A stretch of 64,000 nt of DNA from Alloscardovia sp963543015. Its GTDB lineage: Bacteria > Actinomycetota > Actinomycetes > Actinomycetales > Bifidobacteriaceae. The stretch covers positions 62,001-126,000 of the forward strand of contig CAUTYZ010000004.1 of the NCBI GenBank assembly GCA_963543015.1. Reading direction: 5' to 3'. The notes beneath the pieces are model-generated. The model worked only from the letters and a program-made list of their open reading frames with translations. It was not told where the DNA came from and did no database searches. Made by a program: the position numbers and the translations under genes. Positions within the stretch are counted from its first letter, which is position 1. The number at the start of each line of letters is the position of its first letter. Below, one piece after another: positions 16,033 to 24,397 of the stretch.

Positions 16033-16253
16033 GCGCTCGCGAGATTATGGGTCGTCTTTTGGAAAGTCACGAGGGAACTGTTCCTTCCCAGTGCTTCTTC
16101 ACAGCAGAAGAGGTGACAAGTGATTTGGTCAAGGTGACGTATTTAAGGGAAGTGTTTCTCACGATGAGTGAGTTTAACGAGATTTTAGAACAAGTCGCTC
16201 CTCATATTGAGCGCACCGAAACTATACGCATGAAGGAGTCTGATGATGAGTGA
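16029..16253 (+). CDS. phage early protein of unknown function
   Basis: A 74-residue protein starting in an ATGA overlap with the previous gene. No recognised domain; HEGTVPSQCFFTAEEV and a helical C-terminus are visible. The octamer GCGCTCGC at 16033-16040 is part of codons 2-4, read in a different frame from the usual Ala-Leu-Ala copies, and base composition flips exactly there. Confidence 0.65.
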   Translation: MSAREIMGRLLESHEGTVPSQCFFTAEEVTSDLVKVTYLREVFLTMSEFNEILEQVAPHIERTETIRMKESDDE

Positions 16254-16494
16254 TAAGCGTAATGAAGTTTTTGAAAACCTGATCTGTCTCATTGTGACCA
16301 TCACGATGAGTGGGTTGGCGTTTTATACGTTGCATTTCATGATGCATCACAACGCGAACGATAACCCTTACGCGAGCATTATCGCGCTGTTCGTTTTTAT
16401 TGTCACGATGTTTGTGCTGATTGTCATGTGGTTTGGCGCGTACTGCGATAAGCACGAGGTGAACATGCTCGAGGACAAGCCAGACCAAGAATAA
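16246..16494 (+). CDS. small two-TM phage membrane protein
   Basis: An 82-residue protein with two membrane segments (ENLICLIVTITMSGLAFYTL and IIALFVFIVTMFVLIVMWFG), separated by a His/Asn-rich loop. Either of two adjacent ATGs (16243 or 16246) can be the start; the second is better spaced from AAGGAG. It slightly overlaps the previous gene. Membrane early proteins of this kind can act in superinfection exclusion, but nothing here proves it. Confidence 0.65.
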   Translation: MSDKRNEVFENLICLIVTITMSGLAFYTLHFMMHHNANDNPYASIIALFVFIVTMFVLIVMWFGAYCDKHEVNMLEDKPDQE

Positions 16495-16528
16495 CCCCAC
16501 CCCCAGTTTTTGAAAGGTTCAAATAATT

Positions 16529-16846
16529 ATGAGTGAAACAAAGATTCTCCAGCAAGTAGCAGCATTGCGCGATATTGCGTCCAGTCAAGAAATTCTCGAG
16601 ACCGCGCGCAAGCACGGTATTAAGATGCTTCCCGATTCGGGGCGTAGTGTTCCCGCTTTTGAAAAGGATTCCTACACGATTCTTGAAGCGTCGAAAGTGT
16701 TCAATCTGGATTATCGCATGCTCTTAGACCAGGTTAATCGTGATCTGATTCCAGTCTTTCGACCTATCAGCCGTCGAGGTACTCCAGGTCGTCGTCATAT
16801 CAAGCGCACGGTGATGGAACAGTTCGTGAAAAGCTTCGAAGAATAA
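16529..16846 (+). CDS. helix-turn-helix, excisionase-like DNA-binding protein
   Basis: A 105-residue basic protein. The segment YTILEASKVFNLDYRMLLDQVNRDLIP resembles the winged helix of AlpA/excisionase-type proteins, and RRGTPGRRHIKRTVMEQF gives a basic wing. It could be the excisionase or an early regulator. The ribosome site lies in TGAAAGGTTCA, again the shared leader. Confidence 0.6.
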   Translation: MSETKILQQVAALRDIASSQEILETARKHGIKMLPDSGRSVPAFEKDSYTILEASKVFNLDYRMLLDQVNRDLIPVFRPISRRGTPGRRHIKRTVMEQFVKSFEE

Positions 16847-16864
16847 CAAGAAAGAAGACAACGT

Positions 16865-17530
16865 ATGAAAAATAAGTTCACGGACTCTTACCTTAAAGAG
16901 CTACTCAATGAGGTTCGCTTGAGTGGGTGGATGGGGTTAAGCCGCGGTGAAAAAATTGCTCTTTCCTGCTATTGCCGTAAGAACGGTATTACTTTGCCGA
17001 ATGCGCAGTCTTTGTCTGAGTCTTTCGGACGAGAAGTGCAAGCTCATTCGAATAAACCCGTCTACCAGACCGAGCCTGAAACGGTTGAAACTCCAGATGT
17101 TGAGGCTGCACCGGTTGAAGAGCCGGCACCAGCTGATACTCCAGAAGAAACACCACGACCAGCGGTGGATGAGGTGAAGAAGAATCACCCGTCTAAGGCA
17201 ACTATTCCTATTAGTCAGTTGCTTTTTGACGATAACGGGAAGCATTTGGGCACATTTGCTGAGCATATTCAGCCAACACCTCGCCCTATGAGCTTTTTGC
17301 AACAGTACTACGTAACTATTGCTCATAAGCTGCTCGATTACCCGGGCAAATGGTTGATCATGAGCCATGTCTTCATTTCGAAGAAGCATGCTCAGGGCTT
17401 CGCCTCTGATATTCGTCTCGGCAAAACATCTACATGGCAAGCCAAAAACGGAGCGTATGAAGCCTCATATCAGCATATTAATGGCAAGCATTTCGTTGCG
17501 GTGCGCTACATGCCAAACACGAAAGAGTAA
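16865..17530 (+). CDS. phage early protein, P/E-rich linker, unknown function
   Basis: A 221-residue protein I cannot assign. An N-terminal helical region (~1-55) is followed by a Pro/Glu/Thr-rich linker (~65-105) and a C-terminal mixed alpha/beta domain containing YPGKWLIMSHVFISKKHAQGFASDIRLG and NGKHFVAVRYMP. It is four bases upstream of the RusA gene, so a role in DNA replication or recombination is possible but unproven. Confidence 0.6.
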   Translation: MKNKFTDSYLKELLNEVRLSGWMGLSRGEKIALSCYCRKNGITLPNAQSLSESFGREVQAHSNKPVYQTEPETVETPDVEAAPVEEPAPADTPEETPRPAVDEVKKNHPSKATIPISQLLFDDNGKHLGTFAEHIQPTPRPMSFLQQYYVTIAHKLLDYPGKWLIMSHVFISKKHAQGFASDIRLGKTSTWQAKNGAYEASYQHINGKHFVAVRYMPNTKE

Positions 17531-17533
17531 AAC

Positions 17534-18118
17534 ATGGGCAACACGAACAACGGTCAAGAGCTCGACATTATCGTCCTAGGCACACCCATCACGAAAGGCT
17601 CCTACGCTCCCTACACCAAAAACGGGAAAGCTATCAGTGACGATGCACGCACCACCGTGTGGGAAAACAAGATACGTGCAGAAGCACTCCAAACACTGCG
17701 CATCAACCGCCTATCACCATACGACTGTCCAATAGCTATCACTGGTGAGATACGCATGCCACGCCCAGACAAGACCATGCATGCGTTCCCCGCATATCAG
17801 ACAGCAAAAAGCAAAGGCGGCGGAGACTTAGACAAGCTCCTACGCACCATCGGAGATGCACTCCAAGACGTCCAATCCCGATACCTTGGCAAATCAAAAC
17901 AAGGCATCATCAGCAACGACAGTCGCATCATCCACTGGAACATCAGCAAACTCTACGCCACGGATACCCGTCCAGCAGGAATCTATCTGACCATCACGCC
18001 CGTAGAAACCGAAACTGACCTCCACGGCGACTGGATGCCACAAACGCCAGGAGCGAAAGAATACCTCGAACGGTTAACCCGCACCACAGAACGCATCAAC
18101 CACGCATACACCTTCTAA
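17534..18118 (+). CDS. rusA: RusA-family Holliday junction endonuclease
   Basis: RusA proteins are dimeric nucleases that cut Holliday junctions in phage recombination. The 194-residue product has the N-terminal PITKGSYAPYTKNG, the conserved DLDKLLRTIGDAL helix with its acidic residues, and SNDSRI, which carries another metal-ligand Asp. This fits the family well. It lies in the early operon, consistent with resolving recombination intermediates during phage DNA replication. Confidence 0.87.
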   Translation: MGNTNNGQELDIIVLGTPITKGSYAPYTKNGKAISDDARTTVWENKIRAEALQTLRINRLSPYDCPIAITGEIRMPRPDKTMHAFPAYQTAKSKGGGDLDKLLRTIGDALQDVQSRYLGKSKQGIISNDSRIIHWNISKLYATDTRPAGIYLTITPVETETDLHGDWMPQTPGAKEYLERLTRTTERINHAYTF

Positions 18119-18131
18119 AAAAGGAAACACA

Positions 18132-18521
18132 ATGGAAGACACCACAACCACAGAAATAGTAGAAATCTTCGACCCTGACGACGAGACAGGACTCTACTGC
18201 ATTAACAGCGACCTCGAAGACTGCCTCATAGCAGTAACCTGCTCCACATGCTCCTACACCTTTAACGCACCTCTCAAGGACATTGAAGGACGCATAGAAG
18301 ACGATATCCCAAACTTCTGCCCAAACTGCGGGCGCAAAGCCACTAGCAAAGCAGACCTTACACACACGAGCGTCGGCACATTCATCGACTCATGGCTCAC
18401 CGCCACCCATCAGCAGATAACTATCCGAGCAGCCATAGCCCGCGGAGACAAAACCCTCGCATTCAAACTCCTCCACACCGCACTCAACCTCGAACTCCAC
18501 AAGCCAGGAAGATCACTATAA
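18132..18521 (+). CDS. zinc-ribbon phage protein
   Basis: A 129-residue acidic protein with a zinc ribbon formed by CSTCSYTF and FCPNCGRK. No further family can be given. The next gene, two bases downstream, has a similar pair of CxxC knuckles, so the two may be diverged duplicates. Codons end almost only in C or A. Confidence 0.7.
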   Translation: MEDTTTTEIVEIFDPDDETGLYCINSDLEDCLIAVTCSTCSYTFNAPLKDIEGRIEDDIPNFCPNCGRKATSKADLTHTSVGTFIDSWLTATHQQITIRAAIARGDKTLAFKLLHTALNLELHKPGRSL

Positions 18522-18523
18522 CC

Positions 18524-18889
18524 ATGTACACACTATTCCTCACCGATATCCAATACCCAGAAACAGCCAACTACATCAACCTCCAACTCCTCACATTCCT
18601 GTGCGACAGGTGCGGAAAAAACACCTACACATGGACAACCGGATACAAAAACATCACAGAAAACGACTACCCAGACAGATGCCCCCACTGCGCAAACCTC
18701 GCAGAACACAAAATCGACACCTACAGTATCGACCCACAAGAAGCCCTCGCAAAACACTTCACCAACAACATCAGCTACAACCGGTTCCTCCAAAACCTCA
18801 ACGAAGGAGACAGCATCAACGCACTACACTACCTCCGCCAAGCATTAGAAGCCGAAAACAAAAACACACTAGCCCCAGAAAACGAATAA
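18524..18889 (+). CDS. second zinc-ribbon phage protein
   Basis: A 121-residue protein with CxxC pairs CDRCGKNTYTW and CPHC. The start is the ATG at 18524, right after the upstream stop. A longer open frame exists through the upstream gene, but it is a shadow. Role unknown; probably a small nucleic-acid or protein-binding factor. Confidence 0.68.
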   Translation: MYTLFLTDIQYPETANYINLQLLTFLCDRCGKNTYTWTTGYKNITENDYPDRCPHCANLAEHKIDTYSIDPQEALAKHFTNNISYNRFLQNLNEGDSINALHYLRQALEAENKNTLAPENE

Positions 18890-18914
18890 CCCAACACAAA
18901 GAAAGAGAAAAACC

Positions 18915-20042
18915 ATGAAAAACACACACCACACCACAAGCATTAAAACCATTCTCGCGCTCGCAGTATTCATCCTCGCAAGCATTTCCGGTTTAGTTAG
19001 CACGCGAGCTTACGCAGCAACAGGTGAACAGATCCAGATTACAAGCTTGAGCTTTACGGGTAAGAGCTCGCAAGCATACTCCTCCAATGACCTCAAACTC
19101 GACTGGACAACACACACCCCACACGCAGGTGACTCTCTGACCGTCACCTTGCCAGAAACACTCATCTGGAGCTCACAACTCACCTACCCAATGACCAACA
19201 ATCAAGGCAACACTATCGGCAGCTGCACCAGCACCACACACACCCTCACCTGCACACTCGACGCAACTGCTGAAAAATACGACAGTCTCACCGGTAGCGT
19301 ACAGCAGACAGCAAGCATCCAAGCCTCGGCAGTAGGACACACATCAGAGCAGATCGTCACCAGCAACGGCACATACACCGTCAACTACCCAACCAAAGTC
19401 ACACCACAACGCGACACAGTCAATCCAGGAACATACAAATTCGGATGGGCATCACACAAAGACCAAGAAGGACTCATCCATTACGGCTGGTGGATCTACA
19501 CATCCGAAAACACACAACGCACCATCACAGACCCAACAGCAACCCCAGACTTCATCCAATGCGCACCACAAGGCACCACCTACTGGGACGAACCAACCAT
19601 CTACCAACCAGAAACCACAAAAACCAACCACACCATCAGCTGGAACGTTAAAAACCCAACAGACTCCTGCCGCGCAAAATTCTGGAGCACCAGCAATCAG
19701 GCTCAAGTCAAGAACGTAGCAACCGTTAACGGCACAACCGTCGACTACACAGCACACTACACACAATCAGGCTCAGCCAACGCCGACGGCACCACAACCC
19801 CAACCACGCCGACAACTCCAGAAAAGCCAGTAGAGCCACAGCCTGCACAGCCAAACACACCAACCACTCCACAAACACAGTCTCAAGCTCCACACAAGAC
19901 AATCGAGACAACCACAAAGCCTCAAACAACATCCCCACACCAGCTCGCACACACAGGCACCACCACAACACCAATCATCCTCATGGTGCTACTCCTTACC
20001 CTCACAGGACTCACACTCACCCTCACCACACACAAACACTAA
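18915..20042 (+). CDS. sortase-anchored surface protein (lysogenic conversion candidate)
   Basis: A 375-residue secreted protein. It has a signal peptide (hydrophobic core ILALAVFILASISGLVS, likely cut after AYA at about residue 34), a beta-rich Ig-like ectodomain of about 260 residues with four or more Cys, a Pro/Thr-rich wall-spanning region (TTPTTPTTPEKPVEPQP), the sorting signal LAHTG at 344-348, a TM segment and a basic tail (THKH). LAxTG signals are used by class E sortases of actinobacteria. Its place among early replication genes, in the same direction, is odd for a structural phage protein and suggests cargo acting on the host surface: adhesion or receptor masking. Confidence 0.85.
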   Translation: MKNTHHTTSIKTILALAVFILASISGLVSTRAYAATGEQIQITSLSFTGKSSQAYSSNDLKLDWTTHTPHAGDSLTVTLPETLIWSSQLTYPMTNNQGNTIGSCTSTTHTLTCTLDATAEKYDSLTGSVQQTASIQASAVGHTSEQIVTSNGTYTVNYPTKVTPQRDTVNPGTYKFGWASHKDQEGLIHYGWWIYTSENTQRTITDPTATPDFIQCAPQGTTYWDEPTIYQPETTKTNHTISWNVKNPTDSCRAKFWSTSNQAQVKNVATVNGTTVDYTAHYTQSGSANADGTTTPTTPTTPEKPVEPQPAQPNTPTTPQTQSQAPHKTIETTTKPQTTSPHQLAHTGTTTTPIILMVLLLTLTGLTLTLTTHKH

Positions 20043-20076
20043 CCACAAAACACCCCTTCAAGCAAAGGAGAACCCC

Positions 20077-21249
20077 ATGAGCCTCAGAGCAACCACATGG
20101 GCCCTCTACGACACACCCAAAGACATCGACGCCACAGAATTCAGAATCCTCATGATCATCGCCGACAACACCGACGACCAAGGACAAGGATTCTACTACA
20201 GCATCAAAAACCTCGCACAACTCACCGGCGTCAGCGACCGCACCGTACAAACCAAACTCAAAAACCTACGAGCCCGCAACCTCATCATCGACGGCGACCA
20301 ATCCATCGTAGAATACCTCCCAGCAAACAAACGACCACACGTCTACGACCTCAACATGACAGGACAAACAACACCTGCCACACCAATCCACGCCTTCAAC
20401 GAACCAACAACCACCCAATCCACCACATCATCCACCACCGCGCTCGCGGTAGAGGATGAGCAGAACACGCATGAGGTTTCTGAAGCTGGTGAAGAGATTC
20501 TTTCATTGGGTGAATCTGATGCATTAACATCTGAAGATTCTGCTGCAGAGATGGCTGGTAAGGATTCTTCTACCGGTTTTTCTTCGAACGTTTGTTCGAA
20601 TAGGGGTGAAAATATTTCACCCCTAAATGACGAAAATGAGGCTCTTGGGGTGAAGCTGGGGTGCAACAGGGGTGAAACAGGGGTGAAAGCATGTTTTCAC
20701 CCAAACCGTATAAAACGATTAAACCGTATAAACCGAGAGAGCGCGCGCGACACAAAATCTTCACAATTAGCTTCACAAAACAAGAATCGAACAAATGTTC
20801 GAAAAACGATTAGTGAATCGGATTACAACCCAGCTGAGGATGCCGAGGCTCGAGAGCTTGCCTACATCGCCGGTGTGGAACTTGAGACTGCGTTTGCGAC
20901 TTTCAAGGATTACTACGAAGCTTCTGGTAAGCGGGTAGCGAATTGGGGTGCCCAGTTCCGACTGTGGCTGCGCAGGGAACGTAACCTGACCAAGCCGAAG
21001 GCATTAACGGGCTACTCCAGCCCAGCACCATCCGCGAAGGCTGCGGGGCGCACGGTATCGTTCAACAATCGAGGATTCCATACAACCTCGGGTGCTCTTG
21101 CTGACGAGACTCGCCGAATCTTGAACGACTCTAAGCTGAACCTGAGCATGCAGCAGAAGGAACAACTCTTCGCTCAAGCATTAAATCTGATGATTGAAAC
21201 GCTCAGCGCGCAGAAGGTTCACGATTTCGTGGTTGATGCTATCGCATGA
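20077..21249 (+). CDS. phage replication initiator with internal origin
   Basis: A 390-residue protein. Residues ~15-95 form a winged HTH (ATEFRILMIIADNTDDQGQ ... SDRTVQTKLKNLRARNLI) of the type found in phage replication initiators. Residues ~255-310 (ELAYIAGVELETAFATFKDYYEASG ... AQFRLWLRRE) resemble the DnaD-like/O-protein C-terminal helicase-loader part. The low-complexity centre is encoded by an iteron array (20583-20802), as in lambda O where the origin lies in the gene. Composition flips abruptly at GCGCTCGC (20440) between the two halves. Confidence 0.82.
   Translation: MSLRATTWALYDTPKDIDATEFRILMIIADNTDDQGQGFYYSIKNLAQLTGVSDRTVQTKLKNLRARNLIIDGDQSIVEYLPANKRPHVYDLNMTGQTTPATPIHAFNEPTTTQSTTSSTTALAVEDEQNTHEVSEAGEEILSLGESDALTSEDSAAEMAGKDSSTGFSSNVCSNRGENISPLNDENEALGVKLGCNRGETGVKACFHPNRIKRLNRINRESARDTKSSQLASQNKNRTNVRKTISESDYNPAEDAEARELAYIAGVELETAFATFKDYYEASGKRVANWGAQFRLWLRRERNLTKPKALTGYSSPAPSAKAAGRTVSFNNRGFHTTSGALADETRRILNDSKLNLSMQQKEQLFAQALNLMIETLSAQKVHDFVVDAIA
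20583..20802 (+). other. putative phage replication origin (iterons inside the initiator gene)
   Basis: Elements in order: palindrome TTCGAAC-GTTT-GTTCGAA (20583-20600); an 11-bp-arm inverted repeat of TAGGGGTGAAA (20601-20625); four tandem 11-bp repeats beginning GGGGTG at 20647, 20658, 20669 and 20680, exactly one helical turn apart; an inverted TTTTCACCC (20694-20702); AT-rich direct repeats with ACCGTATAAA (20703-20735); and a second palindrome TCGAAC-AAAT-GTTCGA (20787-20802). This is the layout of an iteron-controlled origin. Confidence 0.8.
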
Positions 21250-21563
21250 AGAGCCACGTCTTCCCGATCATCGACTGGCGTAAGGTCGCAAGCCCTCACA
21301 AGCTGGTTCGCAAAAGGGTCATTATTCGGCTCGGCAATGGCACAGTGATTGATTCGATGACCGCACCAGCTCAGCCCACGAGCAAGGCTGTAGACCCTGA
21401 CCAATACGAACTTCACCTAGCGACGAGAGACCCTCACCTCGATAAGTTCGTGATCATGTTCATCAACACCAGGAACGGTCAGAAAAGACTCAACCCAGCA
21501 ATTCGAAGCCTCACTTTTCTCGACAAGCCCATCCCCATCACTACCACTGCAAGGACAAAATGA
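21246..21563 (+). CDS. phage protein of unknown function
   Basis: A 105-residue basic protein with no domain I recognise. It overlaps the replication initiator and the next gene by four bases on each side (ATGA), so it belongs to the same translationally coupled early operon. Confidence 0.6.
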   Translation: MKSHVFPIIDWRKVASPHKLVRKRVIIRLGNGTVIDSMTAPAQPTSKAVDPDQYELHLATRDPHLDKFVIMFINTRNGQKRLNPAIRSLTFLDKPIPITTTARTK

Positions 21564-22309
21564 TGAGAACCTGCCCCGTTTGCAACGTAAAGCCTCTCGA
21601 CGATGAGACATCCATCTGCGCAGACTGCTCACAACGTCACTACAAGACATGCAACTATTTAGCGACTTATCTTGACGATGTCGAAGCTATCGCTACTCGC
21701 AAAGTCTCCACGAACAGTCACTCGCTTACCTCGGGCGCTGCACCATCGGTACAGTTCCCGATTCGGATTAAAGCGTGGGAAACGGTGCAAGCGGTGAAAG
21801 CTCACGTGGACAACGTCATCATGTTTAATCACATCACCGTGTCTGGTTCTTACGCTGCGAAGCTGAAGGTGCTCGCGGTTGCAAACGTGTTCGAGTCTGC
21901 GACCTTTGCTATTGATTTGCGAGGATTCGTCTACTACGCGAAGGAAGTACAGCAGCTGCTAACTCCACCTGTCGAGAAGACATACATCGGCTCCTGCCCG
22001 AGGTGTCGCACCATCTTGTGGGCAACGGTAGACGATGAGACAATCACGTGCCCACGCTGCAAGGACGAGCTGAGCAGAGTGGATGTGAAAGCTCGCCTTC
22101 TCAAAAGCTTGTATAACAGCACCTACACATCCACGATTAGTGAGCTGGTTGCATGGTTGAAGACGTTGGGAATTAAGACGAGCAAGCGCAGCATTCAACG
22201 CTGGTGCAGTGAAGGACGTATCCATGCACAGAATGCTGACGGTCGAGGAACAAAGGTGTTCAAGATAGGTGATGTGCTTAAGCTGATAAAAATGGCGCAA
22301 TCGTCTTGA
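21560..22309 (+). CDS. zinc-finger and HTH phage protein
   Basis: A 249-residue protein with an N-terminal zinc knuckle (CPVCN ... CADC), a second CxxC pair (CPRCRTI ... CPRCKDE) near residue 150 and a C-terminal MerR/excisionase-like helix-turn-helix (ELVAWLKTLGIKTSKRSIQRWCSEGRI). It is the last gene of the early block, just before a long non-coding gap, so a transcriptional regulator of late genes is a fair guess. No specific family assigned. Confidence 0.68.
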   Translation: MMRTCPVCNVKPLDDETSICADCSQRHYKTCNYLATYLDDVEAIATRKVSTNSHSLTSGAAPSVQFPIRIKAWETVQAVKAHVDNVIMFNHITVSGSYAAKLKVLAVANVFESATFAIDLRGFVYYAKEVQQLLTPPVEKTYIGSCPRCRTILWATVDDETITCPRCKDELSRVDVKARLLKSLYNSTYTSTISELVAWLKTLGIKTSKRSIQRWCSEGRIHAQNADGRGTKVFKIGDVLKLIKMAQSS

Positions 22310-22536
22310 CAAATGAAAATGGCGCGATTTAATTGATACAGTAGCAATCAGTGTCAGGGTAAGGGATTCCCCTCAAGCTTGGTTGCTACACCTCCTAAAA
22401 ATTAGGAACGCGTGTGCAATTTCACCTACAAGCGCATTCTGCTTCTTACCCTCGTGAGCTTTTCTTGAACCTTCACTCACCGGTAAGACAGCAGGTGCGC
22501 TTTATGTATTCAGAGAACAACAGGCTGGAGGTGAGC
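22310..22536 (+). promoter_or_regulatory. early/late junction, probable late control region
   Basis: About 230 bp with no convincing gene. A partial direct repeat with a 27-bp period, built on AAAATGGCGC, starts inside the 3' end of the previous gene (about 22290) and recurs at about 22317. Each copy is followed by a TTGA-type sequence; TTGACA at 22307-22312 could be a -35 box but lacks a well-spaced -10. The position between early regulators and HNH/terminase suggests a late promoter. Confidence 0.4.
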
Positions 22537-22854
22537 ATGGCAAACGGGAAACGTACAAGCACTCGACACTTCAAGGAACTGAAAGAACAGTTCTTCGAAG
22601 AAGGCAAGAAGCTCGACCGTGCAGGAGATCCAGCCGCTGACTGTTGGATATGTCACAAGCGTATCGACTACGAAGCAAAGCCAGGCACCACAGACATGAG
22701 TCATGAGCTCGACCACTACTATCCCGTCAGCTTGTACCCAGAGCTGCAGGATGACCCGGCAGGCTTCAGACATTCACATCGTATCTGCAATCGTAAGCGT
22801 GGTAACGGGCAACCCAAGCTCGGTCTAGGCGACGTGATCATGCAATGGTGGTAG
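22537..22854 (+). CDS. HNH endonuclease next to terminase
   Basis: A 105-residue HNH nuclease: CWICHKRI, ELDHYYPVSL (first His) and HSHRICNRKRG with the N and second zinc-knuckle part. In cos phages with HK97-type heads, HNH proteins next to terminase help the terminase cut cos. The ATG at 22537 has GGAGGTGAGC directly upstream; the longer open frame before it is not supported. Confidence 0.88.
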   Translation: MANGKRTSTRHFKELKEQFFEEGKKLDRAGDPAADCWICHKRIDYEAKPGTTDMSHELDHYYPVSLYPELQDDPAGFRHSHRICNRKRGNGQPKLGLGDVIMQWW

Positions 22855-23056
22855 CAACCACCCCACTCGCATCATAAAATAAAAATTTTTTGACGACAAC
22901 CACGGGGTAGGGGCGGTCAAATTTCAAAACCCGCGTTTGTGGCCTACCATCACGGCGACTAGGCTTTCTCTCTCCCCGAGGGGTACCACCCCATCGCGCG
23001 CACGCGCGGCTCCCCCAGTTTTCATATTTTGTTCTTTGGCTTTTGAAGAGGAGATT
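22855..23056. other. non-coding gap between HNH gene and methyltransferase, candidate cos region
   Basis: About 200 bp without a gene. It contains a run of T (22889-22895), a G-rich stretch (22904-22917), and a GC-rich dyad-like segment (22973-23010). In related phages cos lies near the HNH and small terminase genes, so this is the best candidate site. I cannot identify the actual overhang. Confidence 0.35.
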
Positions 23057-24362
23057 ATGGCGGATTTACAGGTTTTTCAGGTCGATATTGACAGTCTTCA
23101 GCCGTATCACAGGAACCCAAGGCGAGGTAATGTGGCGAAAATTGCGGAAAGTTTGAAAGTTCGCGGTCAATATCGCCCTATCGTCGTCAATAAGGGTAAT
23201 CAAACCGGTATTGAGAATGAAATCCTCGCAGGAAACCACACATGGCAGGCTGCGAAGTCTCTCGGCTGGTCTCATATCCAGATTGTGACCGTCGATGTTG
23301 ACTCTGACCAAGCTGCACAGATTGTCGTCGCTGACAATAAGCTTTCTGATATCGGTGAATACGATATGAAGGCTCTCGCTGAGGTCCTTGAAGGACTTGA
23401 AGCCCCGACTTTGGGCACTGGCTTTGATGAAGACGAGGTAGCTGAGATTATTGCAACCGCACAGCCAGCCCCTACCGAATTATCAGATCCAAATGATGTC
23501 CCAGATACACCATCTGAACCTTTTACGAAGGGGGGGGCAAGTCTGGGCGCTCGGTTCTCACATTCTCCTCGTCGGTTCAAGTACAGACAGCGACCTCGTG
23601 GAGAAAGCGGTTGCTCAAATTGGCACTCCGGAATGCATGTGGACAGATCCACCTTATGGTGTCGCATACGTCGGCAAGACTAAAGATGCCCTCAAAATCC
23701 AGTTTGACGCCACGCCTGAACAAGCAGTAGCGATTACGAAGGCTGCCTTCGAAGTCGCCGTGAAAATTTGTAAACCGGGCTGCCCGTTTTACATGGCTCA
23801 CTCTGATAGTGTTCGCCCCGGATTCCAGAAAATCGTGGAAGAGTGTGGAATGCGCTGGCGTCAGACCCTTATCTGGGTTAAAGACACGTTCACACTCGGT
23901 CATCCGGACTATCAGCAGCAAACTGAGCCGATAGCTTCCGGCACGATGCCAGGAATTGATGAGTCTGAAACGACGTATGATCCGATTGCTTATGGTTTTA
24001 CTCCAGGCGGAGAAGGACGTCTCGGTCGAGGGTCTAAAAATTGGCGCGGAGACAATAAGCAGTCGACAGTTTTCGAATTCCCGAAGCCGAGAGCCAATCG
24101 AGATCACCCAACGATGAAACCGGTCGAGCTTATTCAAGCTATGCTCAAGAACTCCTGCCACGCAGGCGGAATCGTATATGATCCATTCGCAGGTTCTGGT
24201 TCTACGCTCATCGCGGCGCACGGCTTGCGTATGAAAGCTCTTGTTGTGGAGCTCGACCCGAAATATGCGGACGTGATTTGTCGCAGATTCCAAGAGTACA
24301 CCGGCATTCTGCCCGAACTGGACGGCAAGCCTCACGATTTTACCGTTGAAAAAGACGAATAG
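23057..24362 (+). pseudogene. ParB-domain DNA methyltransferase split by a G8 tract (phase-variable?)
   Basis: Two frames together encode one 434-residue protein. The first (from ATG 23057, GAGGAG upstream) is a ParB/Srx-like domain with YHRNPRRGNVAKIAESL and AGNHTWQAAKSLG. The second, entered at 23530-23537, is a beta-class amino-methyltransferase: catalytic TDPPYGVAY before the SAM motif DPFAGSGSTLIAA. Such ParB-MTase fusions are common in phages. In the present state (eight G) the first frame runs into a nonsense tail ending at 23683; seven G would join both parts. It is either a slipped-strand switch now OFF or a sequencing/lethal error. It would methylate N6-adenine or N4-cytosine. Confidence 0.85.
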
Positions 24363-24397
24363 CCCAAAACAGATGAAAGTAGGTGAAGACACGTCCC

